NCBI GenBank assembly: GCA_015179125.1
Contig: WHVA01000095.1
Coordinates: 62,001 to 126,000, forward strand
DNA from: Gautieria morchelliformis
Lineage: Eukaryota; Basidiomycota; Agaricomycetes; Gomphales; Gomphaceae
Direction: 5' to 3'
DNA length: 64,000 bases
The translations under genes were made by a program, and so were the position numbers. The notes under the pieces are model-generated. The model saw nothing but the letters and a program-made list of their open reading frames with translations, did not search any database and was not told the origin of the DNA. Shown here piece by piece: positions 55,614 to 64,000 of the stretch. Positions within the stretch are counted from its first letter, which is position 1. Each line of letters starts with the position of its first letter.

Positions 55614-56008
55614 CGAATATCCGTTCGGCGAAATGCAAGGAAGGGCAAAAAGGGGTGACATAGGGGAGGAGAGGTCGAGGTGGGGGGAGAAACCGAGCGA
55701 ACACTGAGGAGGAGTAGCGAAAGGGAAAATGGGGGTACCAAGGTGCTGGAAATGCACAGGACATGGCAATCCAACTATTCGAACACCATCGGAAGAGGGT
55801 TGAGCAGAGGAGGTGGTAGGCCCAGTGCTGACTGCCGAATCAGTCCCAGGGCCTCGATCGTGCATTTGGCGGTGCGGCTATGGTAGTTGGCGCGAATAGC
55901 GAGAGTTGGTTACCGAACATAACAATGGTGATTGGAACGAACATGAAGGTGGGGTGAGAAAATAGGAAAATTAAGCTTCTGAGTATGGGAGATAATTGCG
56001 TCATGACA

Positions 56009-56022
56009 GTACCCCCCTCCTA
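56009..56022 (-). promoter_or_regulatory. Polypurine tract of element D
   Basis: Minus-strand GGAGGGGGGTAC lies directly beside the LTR-1 end at 56008. A purine run immediately inside an LTR is the plus-strand DNA primer site, which fixes element D's sense as minus and this LTR as its 3' LTR. Confidence 0.8.
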
Positions 56023-56187
56023 GCTTCGGAGTCCAACGACGTAGTGTTCTGGGGTGGGGACGAGTCTGAGGACGTAATAGTGCTCCCGATATGATCTCTC
56101 GCCGCTTGGTCCGTGCACGGCTCGGCCCTGGGCTTAAAAAGGCGTTGCGGTGTGAGGCGACGGGTTCATTTCACCATTCAATTCCTT

Positions 56188-57623
56188 ATGGCCCCTAACG
56201 AGTCCTCCTCTCTCTCTGTGCTTATCGAGCGAACGCGCGTCAAGCTGAAGGTTCGTCCTGACCTTCGGGGAGCCTTGCGTGAAGAAGTGGAGCAATGGGT
56301 TGTGGAGGCTGAAGAGCTTCAGGTAGGAGAGCTTCCTCATCAAGGATTTTCGCTGACCACTCCATCACAGGCTGAGCTGCGTGCCACATTGCGTGTCGAA
56401 GCGATCGCGGACCCCAACTTCGAACGTCCGTCGGAAGTGGACGACCTGGCGAGGGAGGTGAAGGAAGCGAAAGAGTGGTTCGGGAGTGTGGGTTTCTTAG
56501 TTAGCCCAGAATTCCTTGATGCCGGGATGAACGCGGTGCCAGAACCGATAGCGTCGTGAGGTCTGTCGAAGGAACCCGAGGTACTGGGGGTTGCTACGAA
56601 GGAGCCCCGAATTGAGGGGGACAGTGTGCGGGAGCCTGAAGGTATGTGACACTTGTTTATTCACTGGTCTCCTGACTTGAAGTTCTCTCGAATATTCCGC
56701 TCGCGCGGCTGAGCCTCTCACTGGGCCATCGGGAGATTCTGCCACAGTCCAGCCTGTGCGCATGAAACGGTGACCTATGTTCCTGTCGTCCGAAGATGAA
56801 GGTGAAGGTACCCGGACACCGAAGAAGGCTCGGAAGGAACGTACTCGGAGCCCTTCGCCAGAGGTTGTCGTAGTCGAGCCGACCCCTGCCCAACGTCGCA
56901 AGGGTCGGGCGAATGCGCTAGTCGCCGAATCGGACAAGGTTCCACAATCGGTGGCGAAGCATGGTTACCCCGAGCATGCGTATTTGCTCGGCTGGTTGAT
57001 ATATAACGGGGTAAGCAGCATAGTTCTTTGTCGAAGTAGTTCGCCCGCTGACTGTGTGCTCCTCCATAGCACGAGGTACTGAAGAGGCCTGCAAAGTGTG
57101 GGCGATGCCTTCGCTATGGTCACACCTGCAGTGGCGAGGCGGGGAAGATGTGTGGGTGATGCATTCGGGATCGCCAGGGCTGTGTTGCAGCAGAGGGTAG
57201 GTTCTGTTCCTTTCCATTCCTCCTACATCGTCCGAACTCATATGGAGTCCTTGTCCCTCCTTTAGAGTACGTGGCGAAGGACGAAAAGGATAGTCGAGAG
57301 CCGGTGGTGAAAGAGCGAGGGTTGAAGGGGAAGAGTAAGGGGAAGGCGAAGGAAAAAGGGTCGACGGCAGGTCCGTCCTCGATCTCGTCGAAGGGTGTCC
57401 TTGGTAAGCCTGTTGTACCCCCCTTCCGAGCATCACCCGCGGAGTCTCAGATACCTCCGAAGGCACCTGAACGTCTGCGCTGGCCGGCGAGGAGAGGGTG
57501 GAGGATCTGGTGGAGAGGTCGGAGGAGTTGATGAGGAGTGTGTCTCGAAAGCTCAACGATTTGAGCGGAGAGGTGTTAGAACTAGAGGGGGTCCAGGCGA
57601 TGCTTAGGAAGCTAATGAAATAG
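56188..57623 (+). pseudogene. Antisense ORF of element D with Zn2Cys6-like cluster, introns, three TGA codons
   Basis: Lies between element D's gag and 3' LTR but on the opposite strand. A TATA-like TTAAAAAGG (56134-56142) precedes ATG 56188 (MAPNESSSLSVLIERTRVKL). In-frame TGA at 56557-56559 and 56771-56773 interrupt an otherwise sensible reading (GLSKEPEVLG; PMFLSSEDEGEGTRTPKKAR). Introns: GTATGT donor at about 56641; GTAAGC at 57009 to CCATAG at 57070; GTAGGT at about 57196 to CTTTAG near 57265. Exon 57071 onward encodes CGRCLRYGHTCSGEAGKMC, then a TGA (57157-57159), then CIRDRQGC: spacing CX2CX6CX7CX2CX6C, as in fungal Zn2Cys6 DNA-binding domains. A Lys-rich, Ser/Pro-rich tail follows. 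Could have been a regulator or DNA-binding accessory; now broken. Confidence 0.6.
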
Positions 57624-58570
57624 TCTGTGATAATTTTTTATGTGAACATAGAAGCATCGTTTTTCTTGAAGTGCTAAATTATGTGCTAAGTCTTGGGTCC
57701 CTTCGGGGATTTTGCATGGGAGTACATGAAAGTGCCTATAAGTGAATCCAACGGCGAGTGGTGTTCGCGAATTTTGTGTGAAGTGATCGCCAGGTTCTCC
57801 GAATGTAGGGGTGGTTGTGAAGGTTTGTATAGTGCCTAAGCACTCACCCCCCCTTTTATGGTACACGTCGCCCCGATGGGTAAAGTGGGCGGAATGGGAT
57901 AGAGTGGTCCAATCGCCGTGTTCGGGGCGTAACCCAAGAATAGCGGGGACAAGTATAAACCAGCGATATGGAGGACTCAGTAGAGTGATGCTCGATAGGC
58001 TGTTGCTGGTAGAAGGGCCGAAGTGTAATAGAGTAGTCCAATCGCCGTGTTCGGGGCGTAACCCGAGAATAGCGGGGACGAGTATAAAGCAGCGATATGG
58101 AGGACTCAGTAGAGTGACGCTCGATAGGCTGTTGCTGAGGTAGCGAATAGTTCACCGTCCATGTCAAACGTCTGTGAAAAAACAGGAAGATTTGGGATAG
58201 GAAGGGCGAAGAAAGAAACGATGCCTGGTGGAGGGGCCGAGGTGTAATAGAGTGTATGTCAAAGGTACCTGAAGAGTGGTATGTGGGAAAACTATCTATC
58301 GAAGTAGAGTTTGTCCTGAATGAGACGGATATGTATGTGTTCGGCGAACGGGACAAGTAGTGGCTAGTGTTCTTTTACAAGGAGGAGGAGATAGAGATAT
58401 TTGTGTGCGGATTTTTGAGAACTAGGATGAGAGGGGAAAGAATCAGAGACTGAGAAGGTGTACATGGATGGGAAGAGGTGAAGGAGGCAGGATAGTCAAA
58501 GCGAACAGGTACAGGGATTTGTACAGAGTGGGTAACGTCATTGTTCGAAAGAGTAAAGCGATCCATTCTT
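57624..58570. repeat. Element D non-coding region with 129-bp tandem duplication
   Basis: Two tandem copies of a 129-bp unit start at GAGTGGTCCAATCGCCG (57902) and GAGTAGTCCAATCGCCG (58031). The second ends near 58137, and a third, shorter match to GGGCCGAGGTGTAATAGAGT follows at about 58231. Minus-strand frames here continue past gag but show no RT or integrase, so pol has been deleted or replaced. Confidence 0.75.
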
Positions 58571-60726
58571 AACATCACAGAGGGATCGCGAGCTTAACAT
58601 TCCGCGGGAGAGCTTTCGCCATCTTCGGGAACCTCTTCGAGAATTGCAACCTGGGGGTCGCCTTTGAGAGTGAAGATAGCTCTGCCAGTAGTTGGGGCAG
58701 ACTCTTGGAAGCGGCACCCCTTTGCGTGATGTGTGGGGGGTTCGCCGCAATAAGGGCAAAGTCCTTTGGTTTTTCGTCACTCTTTCTCGGCTTCAGTAAG
58801 ACGTCCGGTAGCATCGAGGATGCCGGAAAGATCTTTCTGTTCGTCGGGCTTGGCTGCGGCAGGGTGTCTGGGTCGAGCGTTAGCACGTGGTGTAACAGAA
58901 GGTTCGGAAGAAGAAGGGGGATGAATAGAGGTTGTACTCTGCTTTTCACCTTGGCGCTCCCAGTAGCGATTGTCGATGCGAAGAGCCTGACGTTTGAGAT
59001 CGTCGAGGCTTTCGGGACGTTCGTAGGAGAGCATGTGGTCTTTGATGCGCTTGGTGAGGCTGTTGTAGAAGGCGTCGTAAAGGGTGGCATCGTTCCACTC
59101 GACGTAAGAGGACAACTCAGTGAATGTGGTCATGTGGCGATTGACACGATGGGTGTCGAGCATTTTGAGCCTGCGAATAGCTCGCTCGGACACCTGGATG
59201 ATGTCGGCCTGACCGAAAAGACGATTAAGTTCATCTACAAAGATAATCCAGTTGCTCCGAATGGGAGGTTCTGGGAACTGAATTAGAAAAGGCTGCCACC
59301 AGATCAAGGCAATGTCGCTGAGGTAGGATGCTGCGTAGGAGACTCGCTGTCGCTCCTGCTGGAACTTTCGGGGTTTGTTGTCGAAGACCATAATACAACT
59401 AGCGATGAATGTTCGGAGAAGGTGAGGTTCTTTCCCTGTGAATTTGTCGGATTTCGCAGCATCGGAATCACCATCAGGGGCGGCCTGAGGGTAGGCGAAA
59501 GGAAACGGATAATAGGGGTTCCATGGGAACCCTGGTTGCGGCCAAGGCCCTCCACCAAAGGGTGGAGGTGGGCCAGGAGGTCCGGGGGGCCTGGGTGGTC
59601 CGGGAGGCCCGATCGGAGGTACTCTGAAATGGGGAAATGGTGGCCCGAGAGGTGGTGGAGGAGGCGGTGCAGGCCCGCCAGGTGGGGCAGGAATCTGTGC
59701 CGGGGGTTGCTGCGGGGGAGGTCGTCCCGCGAAGGGGAGAGGCTGTCCCGCGAATGGAAAAGGCGCAGGCCCGCCAGGTGGGGCAGGAATCTGTGCCGGA
59801 GGGTTTTGCGGGGGAGGTTGTCCTGCGAAGGGGAGATGTTGTCCCGCGAATGGAAGAGGCACAGGCCCGCCAGGTGGGGCAGGAATCTGGGCTGGAGGTT
59901 GGTACAGGGGAGGTTGTCCCACAAACGGGTGAGGTTTTCCTGCGAATAGAGGTGGGGCGTTACCGAAAGGCAAAGCATTCGGGTCATAACAGGGTACGCC
60001 AGTAACGGGATAGCCAAGATTTTGCTTGGGCGCAGGCTCAGCGTGATGTTCCTGGTCCGCCACAGGTGCCTCGCGAGGGGGAGTGGGTTGAGAGCTGACT
60101 CGAGTATGGTCACTATGTATTGAATGGTGAAGACTGCGAAGAGCCTGCGAAGAGTGCGAAGATGCATGTGAGTGATGCGAATGAGATGAAGAATTGTGCG
60201 AAGCGGGTGTGCGAGCCCGAGATTCTATGTGTACAGGGGTGGTTTGCCTAGAATTGAGAGGAGATGTAGGCTGGGGGTTAAGAGGGCGCTGGGCGTAGTG
60301 TACATCGAGAAAGGGGTTCGGAGTATGACTAGGCGAAGCAGGTGGCAAGTGGGGTCGTGTGAAGGCCGATTGTAATCGGAGTCCTGAAGTACCGACAATC
60401 CGAGGGAGCCTAGAAGGATAAGGTCCTTGAAATGTGCTAGGGTCCTGTAGGCGACCGTTGGGCGAATTAGGGGCAAGTAAGCGGCGTAAAGAATCGGCAC
60501 TGGGTCGATGACTAGATGTGGGGGTGTTGGCTGAGAGTGGTCGCTGAGGGGAGAAGTGTTGTTCGCCTGGAGTCAGCTGCCGTTGAACGTCGAAATGAGG
60601 CGGAGATGCGTGTTCGGGGACCGGAAAGGACTTATGGGATGTTGTGGATGGCACAGAGGAGAGGCCTGCTGGATCTACATCCTCGAAGACCATTAAAGCA
60701 TGGATAAAAAAAGCAGAGGTTAGCAC
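58570..60726 (-). pseudogene. Element D gag (Pro-rich repeats, capsid, zinc knuckle)
   Basis: Minus-strand frame 60726-58777, likely starting at MVFEDVDPAGLSS (ATG at 60693). A long Pro/Ser/His-rich N-terminus includes three repeats of period 96 bp (about 32 aa) with NPPAQIPAPPGGPAP and LPFAGQ (59660-59960). Then the retrotransposon gag fold (KFTGKEPHLLRTFIASCIMV, ALIWWQPFLIQFPEPP, ELNRLFGQADIIQVSERAIR, FYNSLTKRIKDHML). After a frameshift near 58780, a knuckle reads CPYCGEPPTHHAKGC (about 58755-58711). Homology stops at 60726, where a copia remnant begins, so the leader and 5' LTR of D are lost. Confidence 0.85.
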
Positions 60727-60749
60727 GTGCAGAGATAATCCTTTGAGCT

Positions 60750-61405
60750 GAACCTGGTCAGCTCCCGCACATGCGCTTTGATGATCCTAAGGATATTTGG
60801 GAGAACCTTGAGAAGGTTCACCGGGCCCGTGGTTTCACAACATGTCCGTCACTACAATGATGCTTCCTCTTGATGAGAAAGGATGACATGCAAACAATGC
60901 ACACCTGGATCACTGCTGTGAGACACCTTGCACATGAACTCACTGAGGCAGGCACCAAGGTCACCAATGATGACACCACTGTAGTCCTCATGCTAGGTTT
61001 GCCACCGACATACAAGAACTTCGTCATCATACTGGATGCCACCCCTGATGATCAACTCACCCTTGACCTGGTCATTACATGCCTCCTAAACGAGGAATCA
61101 CAGCAACTGATGGTAAACAACATGGAACTACATCATGGCATGGCTCTCTATGCAAAGGGAAAGGCCATGAAATGAACTGTTACCTGTTTCCGGTGCAGAA
61201 AGTGAGGCCACATGTGTGGAGACTGCCCAGATAGGATACACGACCACTGAGCCTCTAGTGATGGTTCAACCACTTCATCAGATGAGGAACAGAAGAGAAA
61301 AGAGAAGATGGACAGGAAGCAGAGAAAGAAAAAAGGAAAAGGAGAAATTGGTGAAGGAAGTTACTCAGGCTGCTTTTGCGTGCTATGCTGCATCAGACGA
61401 CTAAC
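60750..61405 (+). pseudogene. Copia gag (UBN2-type) remnant
   Basis: Reading DPKDIWENLEKVHRARGF (60781-60834), then after a stop and shift 60870-61175 with WITAVRHLAHELTEAGTKV, MLGLPPTYKNFVIILDATP and DLVITCLLNEESQQ, matches copia gag of a different family from the element at 50 kb. A CFRCRK.GHMCGDCP knuckle-like stretch near 61193-61235 and a Lys-rich tail follow. TGA at 61174 and other breaks. No pol or LTR identified. Confidence 0.8.
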
Positions 61406-62564
61406 TCATTACTCAATTAAGTTGGAGTTAGTAATCTTGTTAGTTAGGCTAGTTACATTTGCTTAGTAATAGGCTGCCATCTTTTTTCCTACTGCGACCA
61501 CCCGTGAACTTCTACAAGAGATATTGGACATGTGGTAATACTGGATGACTGGCCTCGGTCATGCAAGACTGAGGCCCTAAATCTATTGGACTCTTAGTTA
61601 GTAACCCCTCAGTGAACCACCCCTTCACTGAGGTGCGTATCTTCTTGTTCACCTAGATGCATATATGCTCATCCTGTTGCAGCCCTTGTGTATCTAGGTA
61701 TGTAGACAAAGACCCAGGCCACCGGCAGCATTGAGGGAATGTCTGCCAAGATAAGGCACACCATGTACATCCGCATCTGTACATTCAATGGCCATGGTCT
61801 CCCATGCTGTTTGAAAACCTGAATGGAGAATCAGATAGAAGGTTTCTACATTGAAGCCCATTGTTGTAATAAAAGTCTGGTTATTTGTAGCAGCTAGCAA
61901 GTGCATCCATGGGGTGTCGCTATTTGGTAGAGGGCATCAGGAAAAACCCAAAATTCTGGTAGCGACACCTACCGGCACGTCACGTCACGTGGTCTACCGT
62001 AGCCCACGTAGTCGCACGCGTGGCTGCATAAGTCCACATAGTCCTCCGTGCTCAAACATCCTTATGTATCATATGTAAGATACATATCCAGGCCCTTTCT
62101 ACCATAGACATCCCCTTTCTATGGTCGGCTAGAGTGCAAGTGCATATCTACGGTAGAAAAAGCGCATATCTACGGTAGAAATACATGGCGCAGGTACACC
62201 TTCGCAGGGAAGCAAGCTTCCTCTTGCCCACTTCTCTACACACTAATGCACTGCCCAGCTACACAGGGCGCAGGGTTCCTTTCGTGTGCAGATCTACGCA
62301 GCAAATACACTTGCCAGTGGAGCAGACCAGTCGCCAGCACACCGTATACGCTCCGCATGACGTTCGTCTGTCCCATTCGCCCTCTGAGCCACCTTCTTGC
62401 CTCAGTGACGCATCTATTGATGAGTGATTTTATACGCCGCAGGGACCACGGCCTTCGATCGCCGTGCTCCACTCTAACAGTCATGTGACTGGTTACCTCT
62501 AAGCTGCATCGTTTCTTCTTCCTGACCACCACGACTGCACACCTGTTCGAGCATACTGACCTCA
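61406..62564. other. Non-coding stretch
   Basis: No convincing gene. Contains GTTAGTTAG-type repeats (61405-61470) and a two-copy direct repeat of GCATATCTACGGTAGAAA (62140-62157 and 62164-62181). Opposed open frames near 62236-62565 have no recognisable motif. Confidence 0.5.
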
Positions 62565-63641
62565 ATGGCTCCAGTGACTAAACGGAAAGCTCTACAGGAG
62601 ATCAATCTGACCCAACTCCCCACCCGTTCCACTGTGCCAAAGAAGTCCTCAACTCACGATGAATCGAGCTCGAGGACCTGTCCTTTGTTGGGCCCTGCAC
62701 CAACCAAAACCATCACTACCAATCCCAGTTCACGCACTCGCCTGGCCTAAAAAGGACTTGAGTATTGTACGTACCATCTATCTTGAGCTATTTGGGTAAT
62801 CTACCATGGGATGTCCCAGAAATCCAGGTAGAGGCCGACAAGCAATGACTTGCCCGTCAACGGGAACGTCGCCTTGCACGTGAGGAGCAAGCTCGAGCTC
62901 AAGTCGCCTTGAAAGTGGATGTCGCTGCTCTTAGGGATGAAGGCCTAGGGGACGAGGAAATCGATGAGTTCCTCAACAACCCGAACACGAATGATTCCGA
63001 GGACGAACCTGAGCCCCAGCTGCGTAAGTGTTCCTGTGGCCCCAAATATCTCCTCATTTTTTTCCTTCGGTTAGGTCCCGGAAGGATCCAGGCGAACGAG
63101 GTCCATCATCCACATAATCCTTTTTTATTTTTATTTTTATTTGTTAATGCACTCACATTATCTAGTTTGCGTTCAAGGGCTTCTTTCCACCCAATTCCCG
63201 AGGCCACCATCGCATTGGTTTTCACCGCGGTACGTCCTAAACCCACGTGTCATACCATTGCCGCAACAATATTCTCGACCAGGTTGAGTATGCTGTATAC
63301 CAGTGGACGTCTGGCATCCATGTCAAGGGTAGCAACTTTACCGAGGTCAAATATGCCGAGGTTTACCGACGACACCTCAGCGGCCTTGAGGCGTGGCGCA
63401 CATACAGCGAAAGGTCTGGCCAGGCCCTGGCGTGTCACCAGCAGCGCCTGCATGATCACGGACGGTGCGTTTTTTTCCACCTGTTTATACCTGAACCATT
63501 GTCTTACTTCCTGTATCTTGTTACAGTGCGCATGCTGGATTCCCGAACATTGTCACAAACCCTCGAAAGCCGGCGTTCAATGCCGCCAAATTCGCTCGCG
63601 CCGCCGAGGCACTCGATGACGACGAGCACTCGGATAGTTAG
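62565..63641 (+). pseudogene. Unrecognised intron-containing ORF, two in-frame stops
   Basis: ATG 62565 (MAPVTKRKALQEINLTQLP) opens a basic, Ser/Thr-rich exon ending in TAA at about 62748. After a GTACGT intron the reading resumes with a TGA (62846-62848) inside a coiled-coil-like stretch (LARQRERRLAREEQARAQ), then VDVAALRDEGLGDEEIDEFL and an acidic run, to a GTAAGT donor at about 63025. Later exon: NILDQVEYAVYQWTSGIHVK, VKYAEVYRRHLSGLEAWRTY, ending at GTGCGT (63464). The last exon starts after TTACAG (63525): HAGFPNIVTNPRKPAFNAAK, AARAAEALDDDE-like, TAG at 63639-63641. Looks like a repeated fungal protein or transposon-associated ORF; not recognised. Confidence 0.5.
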
Positions 63642-64000
63642 AGGGCACTAGCTGCATCCTCGTTCCCATGCAGAGCGCGTATAAATATATGTAATTATTC
63701 CATTTGCCCAATCCCAATGACTGTATTATACCCTATCTGCGTGCCTACACCGGAATCCAAAGGCTGCGCCGCTGTTCTACGCAACTATACACGCCATATG
63801 GGCATAGCTACACACAATATGCAGCCATGGGGAAATGCTACTGCCCCCTACGTCGCCTCTCTAGTGCCCCGTAGCGGCTGTCCTCAGCGGACTACAAATC
63901 CCTACGGAGCTTGGTGGCGTGCTACAGCGCACTACGTCGCGCTACGATGGCAGGTGGTCGGCTACAGAAGGCTACATGACAGGGGGGTTGCTACGACGCT
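63642..64000. repeat. CTAC/GTAG-rich region at the window end
   Basis: From about 63775 the word CTAC (or GTAG) occurs about thirteen times in 225 bp, often as GCTAC or CTACG, at spacings of about 10-25 bp. Non-coding. Such dense degenerate short repeats are typical of subterminal regions of some fungal DNA transposons; the element would continue beyond the window. Confidence 0.6.

Larger units (their letters stand above)
49115..56008 (-). repeat. 3' LTR of element D (LTR-1), split by a copia element
   Basis: LTR-1 from TGTCAAGATTGG at 49115 to 49998, resuming at 55619 and ending TCATGACA at 56008 (about 1.27 kb without the insert). No matching TSD lies at the two ends (GTCTA versus GTACC), so it is not solo. 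The polypurine tract just inside at 56009-56022, read on minus, marks it as the 3' LTR of a minus-strand element. Confidence 0.9.

Noticed and set aside
49115-56008. Second solo LTR-1
   Set aside because: The 5-bp flanks do not match and a polypurine tract adjoins it, so it is the 3' LTR of element D rather than a solo LTR.
1-64000. tRNA, rRNA or bacterial-type operons
   Set aside because: No cloverleaf A/B-box pairs, rRNA-like blocks or Shine-Dalgarno-led gene arrays were seen on either strand.

Overview
The window is from a basidiomycete fungus, most likely an agaricomycete. The evidence is many GT-AG introns of about 45-60 nt, a WDR48-type and an LCHN/DUF4484-type gene with fungal exon structure, a TKL kinase with an HGD-type catalytic loop, Ty3/gypsy chromoviruses, Ty1/copia elements and a Tad1-like LINE. 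No tRNA, rRNA, CRISPR array or prokaryotic gene was seen.

Layout. (1) 1-2.4 kb: a decayed gypsy pol fragment and an LTR fragment. (2) 3.0-13.2 kb: the gene-rich island. A minus-strand kinase gene (PH, CRIB-like, TKL kinase; nine exons traced in frame, 718 aa) diverges from a plus-strand WDR48/UAF1-like WD40 gene. That gene converges on a minus-strand LCHN/DUF4484-like gene. (3) 14.3-21.6 kb: two related O-methyltransferase gene copies, both frameshifted at different places, flank a multi-pass membrane-protein gene, a fold-back element and an 82-bp hairpin. (4) 22-27 kb: a degraded minus-strand gypsy element (B), a plus-strand LTR-1 copy and the remains of an intron-containing gene. (5) 27.4-34.4 kb: a solo LTR-1 with a 5-bp target duplication (TSD), split by a 6.0-kb LINE with a 13-bp TSD and poly(A) tail. 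(6) 34.5-44.8 kb: gypsy chromovirus A (LTR, gag, protease, RT, RNase H, integrase, chromodomain) followed by a long accessory ORF that is itself split by a 1.5-kb insertion. (7) 44.9-60.7 kb: a nest. Related element C (minus) carries a solo LTR-1 and is also invaded by element D. D's LTR is split by a copia element (498-bp LTRs), and the copia RT is split by a 354-bp solo LTR. D keeps gag and a 3' LTR with polypurine tract, plus an antisense, intron-containing ORF with a Zn2Cys6-like cysteine pattern. (8) 60.7-64 kb: a copia gag remnant, a decayed intron-containing ORF and a CTAC-rich end.

The best candidates for under-described biology are the accessory ORFs next to the 3' ends of the gypsy elements: sense coiled-coil ORF in A/B, antisense Zn2Cys6-like ORF in D. 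Next are the PH-CRIB-TKL kinase, the internal inversion in the LINE ORF1, and a recurring pattern of TGA stops where context predicts CGA arginine codons, which suggests CpG methylation/deamination of repeats. All calls rest on reading translations and motifs by eye; no database search was run.
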